Shown here: piece after piece, positions 45,229-56,694 of the stretch
How positions within the stretch are numbered: position 1 is the first letter of the stretch
Layout: each line of letters opens with the position of its first letter
Assembly: GCF_019320115.1 (NCBI RefSeq)
Contig: NC_089594.1
Coordinates: 20,544,055 to 20,608,054, forward strand
DNA from: Miscanthus floridulus
Lineage: Eukaryota > Streptophyta > Magnoliopsida > Poales > Poaceae
Direction of reading: 5' to 3'
Length of the DNA: 64,000 nt
Notes under the pieces: model-generated
Database searches by the model: none
Told to the model about the DNA's origin: nothing
What the model saw: the letters and a program-made list of their open reading frames with translations, nothing else
Position numbers and translations under genes: made by a program

Positions 45229-47880
45229 ATGAGGGAATCGCCTCCAACGCAGGGGGAGCCATCTACATCTTCTGCGGTGTGTGCACTTTCCAAAATTTTC
45301 CGTTTTGTTATTCTATGCCATAACTTTGTTCGACTTGCATGGATTTGTATTTACTATATGATAGTCCTTTTCCTGTCATGCTATGATGAACCAATCAACC
45401 AAGACCCTCTTTTCTCAAGTATACTCGATTATTGCATCACGTAGACATTAGTACACGGACTATGTCTACTAGTTGTCCTTGGCACCGCTGTTCTACGAAT
45501 ACCAAATTTTGGAAGTTGAAATTTAAAGGCTTTGTTGGTATGATTCTTATAATATCGCGCACCACTTATATTAGTGATTCCTTTGATGCTTGAAACATGT
45601 ACATAATCAGATAACAAGAAAGCATAACTAAATCTCATTGAATGATTTTGTATGTAAAGGTACAATATAGGCAAAAAAATTGTAACTGTACTTTAGTCTC
45701 TTTGGCTAATTTATTTATTTTCTTTAACTGCTGTTTGATTAATACAGGTTGATGATAGTTACTCAGCCGACAGGGTTGAAGATTCACAACTATTCCTCTC
45801 CGTACCAGCTTTAAACCAAGCTGCATCTTATCTTGCCCAGACAGCTTCATTCCTCACCCAATGCCTCCCTGTACCTGGTTATGTGGGTTAGTTCTTTTAA
45901 TTACTCTGGGAAAATAATTCCCTCATGTCAATTATGTAAGAGATGTCAACTCTTATGATAATTCCATTTTAACTGCTAGGTCATGTTTACCATCTTAATG
46001 CAGGTCTATCTGAGGAGGGCCAAGAATTAGTAACACTGCCACCTACATCGGCCTCTGGCAGGCTTTCTGTTCAGACTTCTTCAGTAGAGCCTGCTGGCAC
46101 CGATTCATCCCTTGGTCAGGCAGATTGTGGTGGAAGCCCCTCTCAAGAAAACACTGGACAAATGGTGCCTTCGCATGTTTTTCAGAATGGAGCTTCACTG
46201 TTCCAAGGGTACAAGATTGCTCTGGCATCTTTATGTTTTTCTCCTATCATGCAAATCCTATTAGAATTTGACACACTGTCTCTCAGTGCAGCACCTTTCT
46301 TAGAATTTGATACACAGTGGGTCTATCTTTCTCGTACTAAAAAGTAAAACTGTATGTTGTGAGTTGAAATTGTATGCCATTTTGATGCAATTATTTTTTT
46401 TTTATCAAATTTGGATGGTATAAATCAAACTCTAGTGGATATAGTAGCGTCCCCTAAGATGTCCCTGATATCTTGTGAAGCCTTGTTGAGCGTGCTCGGA
46501 AAACGGTCCGTGGTTCAGCAGATGATATTGGCTGGCTCCGGCGGGATCAAAGCTTGCCTACAACTGAGGATGGGACAGCCAGATTCTTGGAGATTTTGGA
46601 CTCTGTGAGGTCAGCAGAAGTACCAAACTCGAACTCGATGCTGATGATATCTAAACATGCTTTTAATGGTGGATTTAATATGAGCTTTATCTCATATGGA
46701 CCATTTCATTTCTCTTCAGAAAAAATGAGCACAAGCTACCTGATTCAGTGGTTTACTTGTTGGTTCCAGGTTAGTCGGCTACCTCTCCTATTATGAGCTA
46801 TCAGTTTCCAACTTTTTATGATAACATTATATTTCTGGCTGTTTATAGGTTTGTTTAGTAACCATGGACCGCTTTACTTTGTCAAGACAAAGGCATATTT
46901 CTCCAAGATGGGTCTAGCTTGCCATATTGCCAAAATTCATAGTGAGGTACTACCATACATTAACCTGTACTTTGCTCATGACACTTAATTTCACAGAGCA
47001 GTACACTAAAAAACCACTGTGCAGTCTTCAGTGAGTAAAAATGCACGAGAGATAAAGGAATACATAGAAGAAATATACTGGGGATCAAGGAAACGTGTGC
47101 TACTTCTTGGTCACAGCAAGGGCGGTGTTGATGCGGCTGCAGCCCTCTCCCTCTACTGGCCACAACTCAAAGACAAAGTCGCAGGTTTAGCATTAGCCCA
47201 AAGTCCATATGGAGGAAGCCCAGTTGCTTCTGATATCCTGCGAGAGGGGCAGCTTGGTGACTATGTCAGTCTGCGTAAGATCATGGAGATCTTGATATCC
47301 AAGGTCCTTAAGGTATTTGCCTGGATCATTCCAGCCACTAACCAGCTTGCCTATTGAATGACTGTGTTCTTCACTCTCTTCATTGCCTTGTCTTCAGGGT
47401 GATCTGCAGGCTCTAGAAGATCTGACTTACGAAAGGCGGAAAGAATTCCTGCGACAGCACCCGTTGCCTCAGGATGTTCCAATCGTTTCGTTCCACACAG
47501 AGGCAAGCATCACTCCCAGTGTGCTCACAGCGCTCTCTCACGTTGCACACCTGGAGCTCCCGATTGCTGCCGACGGCAATTCCACCAGGATCCCAGTTGT
47601 AATGCCGCTTTCAGCCGCGATGGCAGCATGCTCGCAACTGCTGGTGGCAAGGTATGGCGAGAAGAGCGACGGTCTCGTGACGAGGAAGGACGCAGAGGTT
47701 CCTGGGTCAGTGGTGGTCCGGCCGGAGCGGAAGCTAGACCATGCGTGGATGGTGTATTCATCGTTGAAAGAAGAGCCTAGGGATCAGGCGGACACGTCGC
47801 AAGTATGCGAAGCCCTGCTGACTCTGCTTGTCGAGGTTGCGCAGAAAAGGAGGCATGAGATGACCATGAAAGACGAGTGA
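45229..47880 (+). CDS. Alpha/beta-hydrolase fold protein, intact
   Basis: Eight exons join in phase with GT-AG introns: 45229-45276, 45748-45886, 46004-46208, 46481-46609, 46720-46769, 46849-46946, 47025-47312 and 47398-47880 (1,440 nt, 479 residues). The N-terminal third is low-complexity Ser/Gln/Pro. The catalytic region starts at SVVYLLVPGLFSNHGP, the strand and oxyanion loop, followed by the nucleophile elbow LLLGHSKGGVDAAAA (Ser in G-H-S-K-G). A candidate acid is the Asp in KSDGLVTRKDAEVPG and a candidate base is the His in RKLDHAWMVYSS. These fit a Ser-Asp-His triad of a lipase- or esterase-like enzyme; the substrate is unknown. No signal peptide or membrane segment is obvious. The only clearly intact single-copy host gene here. 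A LINE sits in its 3' flank. The start is the least certain point. Confidence 0.85.
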
Positions 47881-48272
47881 AAGTAGCTTTTGGTGTTGGC
47901 CGGAGATAGCGAGATATATCCTCCTGTAATGGTAGACTGGCTGTTGCCGACTGTACAGAGTTATGCTGTTCAAAGTGCTTCGGGAGAAGGTTCAGAGGTG
48001 TCTGGAGAAGGTTCTACGGTAAATTGTTGGTTCCTGGACTGTGGCAGGGTTTTTGGATCAGATTGTAGGTCCGTTTGAACTTATTCATGGTATACCGTAT
48101 ACAGACATACTCCCATAGCATGCAAAGCACTTGTATTCCTATTTCCTACCATCCGATAGACAGGAACAGGACAGATAAATTTGTTCAGCAAGTATATTGC
48201 ACGTATTGCTGAAAGTGCGCATCCAGAGTGTGTGTGTGTATGGTGCTGTGCCTTTCTTTGAGATCTGTGCTC

Positions 48273-48287
48273 AACTCGATTGATTTT
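48273..48287. repeat. 15-bp target-site duplication of LINE, left copy
   Basis: AACTCGATTGATTTT; the right copy at 49835-49849 is AACTCGATCGATTTT (one mismatch). Confidence 0.75.
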
Positions 48288-49834
48288 TTTCTTTTTTTCC
48301 AACCGAGAAACCTTCCCATTCCCATTACTTTCATAACGGAAATACAGAGTTTAAGGGACAACAGAAAGAAGTCAGGGAGAACGTTTTCCACATTGACCTG
48401 ACTAAAGGGCACCTAAGGACTCTGGCTCAGAGCCAAGGGTAACCAGCAGCACTGATAACCTACGATCAGCACTGACCAACAAAACATCACACCTTACAGG
48501 TTTGTGAACTTAAGTCAGATTCTGGTTTTAACAGTAAAACAGGCACAGAACATGGCACGAAGCCCAAAATGGCAGCGAGTCATTTGCAATCTCCATGAGT
48601 TAGCATTTCATCAGATGGAGCCTCCTATGCTGGAGCATCATCTTGTTCATCCAGATCACCGCCGAGGGGTCGCCCTGCAGCTTCCTGGTCTTCCTTCTGA
48701 CGCTTCAGGATTCTGTTTGCCACACGCAACATCGTGTTGACCCCTTCAATCAGCTGCTCCCTGTCCGGCTCAGCATAGAGACCTGCCTAGTATTTCATAA
48801 GCGCACAGATATGACAGATAATATCCAAGGGACTCTTTATGAAAATTTTGTCAAAACAAGCTTTATTACGGGATTTCTAAATTGCCCAGCAGATAGCTGA
48901 AACACCTAAAACATGATACTTCCTACCAAAAGGCAACCATCTGTTGCACCATCTCCAGCTTTGTTCTAGGTTCTTAGGAATGTTATCAGCTTCAAAACAT
49001 TTAGCCACAATTGCCCAAATTGCTTTTGCTACATGACATTGAAAGAACAGATGTGAGATGTTTTCAGATTCATCACAGAAGTAACAAGCAGGGTCTCCTT
49101 GCCAGTTTCTTCTAAGGAGATTGTCTTTTGTCAATATAGCATCATTCATTAATAGCCACATAAAGATTTTGATCTTTGCTGGAATCTTTCCTTTCCAAAG
49201 CATTTTATAATAAATCCCAGTTTCACTCCTTGTCAAAGCATTATACATTGATTTTACAGAAAATTTATTATTCTTTTCTAAAGTCCACAAAACTGTATGG
49301 GAATCATCAACCAGATTGAAGGCCAACACATCAGACCAAATTTGATCCCATTGTAACCTAAGATCTCTAGGTAAATATCTTCTAAAGGTGATTGCAATAG
49401 CTCTGTTTCTAACCTGATCTACCATAGCATCCTTAAAATCACTTAGAGCAAAAAGAATAGGGGCAGTTTCACATAAAGGTTGCTGGTATAACCAATTGTC
49501 TTTCCAAAACCGTGTATGACAACCATTTTTAATATTAATGCCCCTGCCCAGCAGATAAACCTCCCTAACTTTGAGTAAATCACTCCAAACAGGGGAGTCA
49601 TTCAGTTTATAAGAGAGTATGAATTGATTTGATTCTTAAGTATTTGTATCTAACTATCTCTTGCCACAACCCATCCTCATTCTCCAACTTCCACCACCAT
49701 TTGCATAACAAACTAATATTCATTTTTCTCAAATTCTTTATACCCAGACCACCTTTTTTCTTGCTTTTACATATTTTTTCCCACTTAAGCAGATGATATT
49801 TCTTTTTCGTTCCCCCTCCCTGCCAAAAAAAAAA
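48288..49834 (-). mobile_element. 5'-truncated LINE with poly-A tail, C-terminal ORF2 part
   Basis: Reading on the minus strand, the zinc-binding end of a LINE reverse transcriptase is clear: KIPAKIKIFMWLLMNDAILT, then CYFCDESENISHLFFQCHVA (about 49190-49010). It continues past 48877 and ends REQLIEGVNTMLRVANRIL...DEQDDAPA at about 48630. The endonuclease and RT palm are missing. A TAG near 48797 replaces an expected Trp codon and frames break upstream. The minus-strand 3' end is A-rich (T-rich on the plus strand at 48284-48298). A 15-bp target duplication frames the insertion in the 3' flank of the hydrolase gene. Confidence 0.82.
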
Positions 49835-49905
49835 AACTCGATCGATTTTAAGAGGGGATGAATCCGAATCCCTAAGGTTTGTCTTCTTTTTGCTATTGAT
49901 GACTA

Positions 49906-50131
49906 CTCACTCCGTCCTAAAGTAGGTGTTGTTCTTGTTTCGGGAGGAGTCAAACATTTTTAATATTTATACTACATAATTAGTATCATTAGATAGATCG
50001 TTGAATTTATTTTTATAATAAATTTAATTGGAGATATAAATGTTATAATATTTTTTTATAAATCTAGTTAAATTATAAAAAGTTTGATTGGCACAAATAC
50101 CATAGCAACATTTGTTTTGTGACCGAGAGAG
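49906..50131. mobile_element. Stowaway-type MITE, 226 bp
   Basis: Ends CTCACTCCGTCC and (reverse complement) CTCTCTCGGTCAC, flanked by TA on both sides. The interior is AT-rich. Confidence 0.75.
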
Positions 50132-50547
50132 TAGGTGATGCTCGTGCGTCGTAACGGGAGCATAAAAAAAATTCATAAGGTGTTTGATACTCAAATCAAA
50201 ATCTGGATCATGATAATTCATGATTATTCAACTTCGCACGAGCGGAGTAGCTGCGGGCGGTAGCGCAGCCGGTGCCTAGGAGTGGCGTGGAGCTCGCGGC
50301 CTATTTTTGGCTGCTGGGCAGCGCTCCCGTGCCGGCCGGGCTCAGGCCACCGGGCAGCTCGCCGGCGCCGGCCCCCGGCATCGCGCGTGCTGCTGAGGAG
50401 GGTGTACAGTGTACTTGTCCTTTTGGCGTGCGCACAGGTGTTTTGGGGGGCTTCGTCGTCCTAGTTGAAAACGGCTCCGGCTCCGGCTCCGGGAGGGCTT
50501 CTTCGCTGAAGCTATTTTCAGGTGTACAAAAAAAAAATCGGACCGCC
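50132..50547. other. Upstream region of F-box copy B, unrelated to copy A
   Basis: Bases 50230-50545 are GC-rich with several open frames and no recognised product. Similarity to copy A begins only at CTCAAGACT (50548), so this copy has a different promoter environment. Confidence 0.45.
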
Positions 50548-50740
50548 CTCAAGACTCTTTGTTGGGTGGGATTCCCAAATCTCAGTCCAATCCCCTCCTC
50601 CCTCAAATTGACGCTCCTCCAGTAGGGAGGGCCGGAGCCCGGAGGAGAGACGCCGGAGGCTGGATCTGGAGGGGATTCAGTTCAAGGCAGGCAGAGAGGG
50701 AGAGATCGATTCGATTCCGCCTTAAGGCGGGCCGGGATAT

Positions 50741-50914
50741 TAGATGCTAGAACGTGATCCGCACCGGTCAATAGGGGACCGTAGCACTGACCTTTCTTTT
50801 TCAAGACAATAGGTACTGTTCCCTACTGAGACAAGGGACACTCTCAACGGATCCTCCACGCGCTGGGCATACCATAGTTCTTCCGTGCGTCTTTATCGGC
50901 CATGCACCACATGT
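50741..50914. other. 174-bp insertion in the leader of F-box copy B
   Basis: Between GCCGGGATAT and CCATGGAGCGG, copy B has 174 bp where copy A has 13 bp. No inverted ends or target duplication are visible. Its composition differs from its surroundings and resembles organelle DNA to me, but I cannot verify this. It adds two in-frame ATG codons (50902, 50911) ahead of the conserved start. Confidence 0.5.
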
Positions 50915-50916
50915 CC

Positions 50917-53900
50917 ATGGAGCGGCAGCCTGACCGCCTTCGTCGGCGAGCGCAGACCACTTGTAAGCCGCCGCCTTCTTTTCCTCTGTTTTTTTTCTTC
51001 TTATATAATTATAATCTGGTTGATAGAAAAATCCAAACTTTTTCTCCACCCATCTTGTAGTTTTGATGTGAATCTGTTTGCAGAAAAAAAAAATTCTAAG
51101 CCAAGGAGATTTCCAGAGGAATACAATACGTATCTCATTGTTAAAGTATTGCTACTACAGTAATACATTCAATTGAATCCGTTACTTTCTGTTACCTGTA
51201 TAAGTAAAATCCGAGATGAGAGTCTCTCCTTGTGAGGGAGGAGACATTGAAAGCAGTGGCTGATGGCCTGCACTGTATTGTTTCTTTGGCTTCGACCAGA
51301 TTGACAAAACCTTTTTTTTAAGAGTTTTATTAGGGCCACAGCCCCCGCCTTTCCATTAGACTGACAAAACCTGAGGAGAGGTTACTATGCACGCTCTGGG
51401 GAAAAGATAAAAACCTGCATGCTCTGTTTTAACAAGCTGCCTGTGTTACTATTATTATTGAACAGATGTTTGACAAGAGTACAAAAAAGGATTCCTCTGT
51501 GTGCATTTGTTGTTTTGCGCCTCAAATGTCGAGTTACTCATAATCACCAATGCTGTGCTGCAGATGGGTTGGTTGCTTCACGGGATAATAATAAGGTCTC
51601 ACCCTGCCAGCAAGAAGCTGATTCTCAAGGTTGTGTGGCACAGATACCTAGGCTTCCAGAGGTACGCCATGGCATTTTGTTAATGGTAGGCTTAGTGCTA
51701 CTGAAATATCAGTAAACCATGTGTCACGATGGCTCCCAAACCCTTGCGTTTTCCCAACTGTGCATAATTAACTTTTAAGAACAGCTAGTGTTTGCTCCTA
51801 AATAAGTACAATAATAATGCTGGAACCTTCTTCTGGCCTCCAATGTGTAAAAGCTGGAATTTCTTGGACTTGGAGCCTCTCAACCTACCATCAATAGATT
51901 TTGCTTTCCAGTAATCGTTATGTCATCTATAAAATCCTTAGAATCTACTCCATCTGTTCCGGATTACAAGATGTTTTGGCTTTTTTAGATACATTGCTTT
52001 TACTATGTATCTGACATAGTGTATATCTAAGTGCATAGCTTTCAGCTATGTATCTAAAAAAGCTAAAACTCCTTATAATTTGGAATGGCGGCAGTATGAT
52101 CTAATAAAATGATTCCCTTTTAGGTTTGCCGTGACATGTCTCTAAAGGCAGCATCATTTAGTACTGTCTCCCGTGATGTGTACCATGTTATCACCATTGG
52201 ACCATTACAGACAATTCCTTGTGATTTAGACCTGCATAGTGCATACCCTTGTAGGATAGAACTCTTTTATCTGTCCTGTTCACAGGGGCAGAGCCAGGAT
52301 TCAGATATTGGGTGGGGGGGCTGGCCTACCGAGAACCAACCAACTAATTGTCGATAAAATTCATGGAACAGTAAAATAAATGAGAAACAAAGATATATAT
52401 AATTATACACGCAAAAAAACATCTACAATCTTACTTCTAGTATTTATCTGACAAGTTCCATTACTTTAAAGGCCCTCTCAGTAGATACTAGAAGAGTTAT
52501 GACTAAATTTAGGAACCTATTAACCATTAGATAAATAGATTTTTTATTTGCCATTTTGATAGATCAATCAACAAATGATACCAAGATACTTAGCTAATTT
52601 CTATCTAATTTCTAGTGACTTAGGGTATATATATAATGAAGATCATATGACTTTAGGGGGGGCCAGGCGCGCACCCCTGTCCCTCCGCCCCTGCCTGTTC
52701 AGTCTATTATCCTATCACTTCAGTGGTTAAGGTTTTAATCATGTCTCTTGCATTGTGGCTGACGAAGTTGATCAATACAACACAATTGCATGGACCTCCT
52801 GTTGTTTTAATATCAAGAAGATGCTCCATTGGTAGTTTGATACCCTTTCCATAACTCCATACGTGCATGTTTGTTGTGTCCAACTCCAATCTACACTGAT
52901 TTTGAAGCATGTATCGACCTCACTGCCCATACATACATGCATTTTTTTTAAGTAAAGAAGTATGAATAGATTTCGAAGTATCTAATCAGCTCTAGCTGCA
53001 TACTTTGTTTTTGAAGCAGCCATTGAAAACTCATTGTGCAACAATGTTCATAGAACCTGGGTTACGGTGGCATAGTTTTCTTCAGTTCTTTTCCCCTCCA
53101 TCTAGAGTAACCATTTGCCTTTATATTTCTAATGCTGAATTTCTCTTCCATGCTTTTGTAACATGCGTGCAGGACATCTGGTGTTATATACATTCCCTAA
53201 TGCCAATGCGATCTGCTGCTCGAGCTGCCTGTGTGTCTCGTGCTTTTCTGCGTTCCTGGAGATGCCATCCCAACCTCACTTTCAGTGCCAGGACGCTGAG
53301 ATCGAATAAGAAGGAATATGAAGATGATGATATTGCCAGAGATTTCTGTAGCAAAGTTGACCAGATTCTGAAAAGGCACTCAGGCATTGGTGTCAAGAAA
53401 CTCAACATTCAGATGTGTGAAGGTTACAATGGTTATCTCGACAGTTGGCTCCAAGTTGCTGTTAAATCAGGAATCGAAGAACTTTCACTTAAAATACCAA
53501 TGATAGCAAAATACAGCTTTCCATGCTCACTCTTATCTAATGGGAGCGGAGACTCAATCCGATACCTACACTTTACTGGTTGCTCCTTCCGTCCCACAAC
53601 TGAACTTGGTTGTTTAAGAAGCCTGACAAAACTGCATCTTTATCATGTCAGTTTTACTGGGGACGAGTTAGGGTGCCTTCTCTCCAATTCTTTTGCCTTG
53701 GAGGTGTTGGGAATCAGGTATTGTGATGGGATAGGTTGCTTGAAGGTCCCTTGCACACTGCAGTGCCTAAGGTACCTAGAGGTTTTAGGTTGTTGCAAGC
53801 TGGAAATGATAGAAAGCAAAGCTCCAAATATTTTCGGCTTTGACTACGAAGGAAAGCGCATTCAACTGTCACTCGGAGAAACATTGCAAATGAAGGAGCT

Positions 53901-54717
53901 AAGATTGTCCTTCTCTGGCGCAGTTCATTACGTTTGTGTTGAACTTCCGTCCAGCATGCCAAACCTTAAAGTTGCCACTGTATCTTCGAGAAGAGAGGTA
54001 TACTCGTCTTGGCTGGACCAGCAATATTCATATTTTGATTCCATATATTTACAGCAGTCATATACCTTGGAGTATAACTAACCTGTTCATCTTTTTCGCA
54101 GATCAATACACCATTGCTGCATAGCAAATATCTCCACCTCAAAAGCCTTACTATTTTACTTTGCGCTGCAACCTTTCCTCCGGCCTACGATTATTTTTCT
54201 CTTGTTTCCTTTTTTGATGGTTGCCCTTCCTTGGAAACTTTGGTCTTGGATGTAAGTTGCCGTTCATATTTCTAATCTAACAGTAGTAAACACTTCAGAA
54301 CCATGACTATTACTTTTTTTTCCTTTTTCATATTATATGTTGTAGGTGTCCCAGTATGAAATGGAACACGTCTCCATATTCACGGATCCCTCAGGTCTGA
54401 GGAAGATGCAAGGGCAGCAGCACCACAAGATGAAGACAGTGAAGATCCTAGGATTCACGTCAGCAAAGAGTCTTGTTGAGCTAACATGCCATATTGTTGA
54501 GAGCATGACATCACTCGAATGCCTTACATTGGAGACCTATCAGAGTTCTTCTAGGTGCTTCGAGCCTGCTGATAAAAGTAACAAGTGCTCCCCATTGCCC
54601 ATTCATGTTCTCAAGGAAGCTCAACGAGGGCTCTTGGCCATCAGGATGTACATTGAGCCTAAAGTTCCCGCTATGGTAAAGCTTCATGTTGTTGAGACTT
54701 GCCGACGATGCCATTAG
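50917..54717 (+). CDS. F-box/FBD-like protein, copy B
   Basis: Same five-exon structure as copy A: 50917-50962, 51564-51661, 53173-53997, 54102-54251 and 54346-54717 (496 residues, all junctions in phase). The F-box (DIWCYIHSLMPMRSAARAA, CVSRAFLRSW) and leucine-rich FBD-like part are preserved; exon 5 encodes an identical 123-residue tail. Differences from A by eye: in exon 2, Tyr-Gln-Gly-Gly-Glu becomes Ser-Gln-Gly-Cys-Val; exon 3 has His/Arg, Arg/Cys, Ser/Gly and Ile/Val changes; exon 4 has Phe/Leu. The start may instead be ATG 50902, giving a five-residue extension (MHHMS). Presumed SCF adaptor with unknown target. Its leader is interrupted by the 50741-50914 insertion, so its expression may differ from copy A. 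Confidence 0.84.
51948..52094. mobile_element. Stowaway-type MITE in intron 2 of copy B
   Basis: Orthologous to 37690-37835 in copy A, with TA flanks; the loop differs slightly (GTGCATAGCTTTCAGC versus GTGCATAGCGAAAGC). Confidence 0.75.
52283..52693. mobile_element. hAT-type MITE in intron 2 of copy B
   Basis: Same insertion as 38016-38421, with CCTGTTCA on both sides (52275-52282, 52694-52701). Seven G stand where copy A has 29. Confidence 0.85.
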
Positions 54718-54742
54718 TTATTTTTTGACTGTTCGTGTGTCC

Positions 54743-56119
54743 ATTGCATACATACGTTTCTCCAATCAAAGCTATCAAAGATGCTGCTGACGTTGGGTTT
54801 TTTTTTTTTTTGTGTGTCCAGTGAAGTCTACTACTTCCTCTCTTTCTTTTTTTTGTGTAAAGTGAAGTCTACTTCATCTATTCTAAATTATATAAGACGT
54901 TTTGATTTTTAGTACTGTTCATTACAACCGATTACCTATGCATATATCTACTTCTGCTCAGCCAATCAGATTATTCTTGAGAACTCGAACCCAGATTACT
55001 ACCCCAACCAGACCTCAGAATACTACATGAAACTGCATACTTAATCGTTAGCTATTGCTTTGGATTACTATCACAGCAAGATCTCGGATTCTATATATAC
55101 TAGGTTGCTAATGAGATGAAAACAACTTCTCTCATGCTCACTGTTATGTAACGTAATAGTTCACTGATATATATCCATCTCAACTTGTATATATGAGCCT
55201 ATTATCAGATGATTCTCGTGGAACTCACAACCCAGATTACGTACTACTGTGTATTTCTCTGCTGAGCACAAGCAGAAGCAGGAGATTTGAGAACAGGCTA
55301 GCTACTGCAGAGTTAAACCTGAGAGATCTCAGAATACTAGACCTACTATGCTATATATGCAAACTGAGACTAGCTAGTACTCCATATATATGATGAATAC
55401 CGCTGATCCCCATGATTGAGCGATCATGCGCATGGATTCTTGTATATATTCGAGATCGAAGCTGACCCGGTGGTCCTCGTACACGGTGCTCGGCAACCCA
55501 ACCGCCCCATCCAGCGTCGCCGAGATCGTCGTCCGCAGCACCGCCTCGGAGCCCTCCTCAGCGGGATCGATGTCGTCGCCGGGGAAGACGTCGCCCCTGC
55601 CGTGCTTAGCAGGCCTTTCGCCCTGATCACGGATAGCATCGCGTGGGCCATGCTGATGGACTCGGGCGTGCACGAAGACGATGCGGCGTAGGCAGCACGT
55701 CGGACATCGGAGAGGGAGAGGACCAGCTTAACGGCAGGGAGGGGCTGGCCATGGCTGGTGGTGCGCTTGTCATGTCCTCAAAATCAGATATGGAAGCTGA
55801 TGCTTGCTGATTCGGTGAAGAAATGAAATGCATGCTTGGTCACAGTAGGCGATTGAATCCATTCCTTTTTTTCCCTTCCAATGGTACAGATAGAGCATGA
55901 GCGAAATAGTGTACTGCTCTCCTTCTAAAAATCTTGTAGTCATGTTCATCTTATTTATGCTTGATCCGTTTTCTATCAAAGCAATACAATGGTATACAAA
56001 ATAGTGTTCACAACTGATCTAGCTACATGCAAAGCATTAAAAATAATTGATCCGCTTGGTCGACCTCCAGCTAAATCTGCTGAAAAGCTTTATGGCGGTA
56101 GTCTCAATTTTTCTACAGC
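54743..56119. other. Non-coding flank after copy B
   Basis: AT-rich to about 55380, with a Stowaway-like fragment near 54875-54930 (ATATAAGACGTTTTGATTTTT) and a repeated GAACTCxxAACCCAGATTAC word at 54980 and 55218. A GC-rich open frame lies at 55374-55740, described separately. Confidence 0.4.
55374..55740 (-). CDS. Unrecognised coding-like fragment
   Basis: Two overlapping minus-strand frames look protein-like. One reads SLSDVRRAAYAASSS then SISMAHAMLSVIRAKG (about 55730-55620). The other reads DVFPGDDIDPAEEGSEAVLR then GLPSTVYEDHRVSFDLEYIQ (about 55600-55430). A frameshift near 55610 would join them. I do not recognise the family. It could be a broken host gene fragment; it has no neighbours that explain it. 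Confidence 0.3.
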
Positions 56120-56186
56120 CCATCTTCAAAACATTTCTCTCTTCCGCTTTAAAGAATAACTACCAACTTTCTGATCTAATAGCGCC

Positions 56187-56219
<33 letters not shown>

Positions 56220-56690
56220 ATTACATGCATGTGGGAATTAGAAGTAGCTCTATCAAAAACCACATCATTTCCATTCAACCGAGTAGCCCAACACAAAGCA
56301 GTTGTACCTATTAGAATTTGGATTCTTAGCTCGGAGGAACACCCTTTATGCCATGATCCAAACATATTAGATATACTAAGAGGAGGTTGAATGTCGAAGG
56401 TGATGAAAATGGTATTCCAAATGATCTGTGCCATATGTCAATCAAAAAATAGGTGCTGAATTGTTTCATTAGCATTAAAAACAACACTTGGGACTACCCC
56501 GCCAGCGTCTTTGGCTAAATTTTCTTTTATTAGAGTCACCCCTTTTTTAAATACCACAAGAAGATTTTGATCTTAAGAGGGACTCCTAGTTTCCAAAGAT
56601 CACATTTCCTTGGTAATGTATTTTTCCGAATCAAAGCTGTATCACTCCTGTAACATTCCAAGGCATTATGAATTTGATTTTTTAGAAGCT
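56120..56690 (-). pseudogene. LINE ORF2 C-terminal fragment
   Basis: KCDLWKLGVPLKIKIFLWYLKKG (about 56620-56535), then NANETIQHLFFD and a segment with ALCWATRLNGNDVVFDRA (about 56300-56240), is the zinc-binding tail of a plant LINE RT, different from the copy at 48.3-49.8 kb. The cysteine pair of the finger is lost. A 30-base C tract (56185-56214) interrupts the frame and a TAG follows where Trp is expected. Right limit approximate. Confidence 0.72.
56185..56214 (-). repeat. Poly-C (poly-G on minus strand) tract, 30 bases
   Basis: On the minus strand it follows TTTTTA and precedes CGCTATTAG, inside the LINE fragment. Confidence 0.9.
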
Positions 56691-56694
56691 GTTG

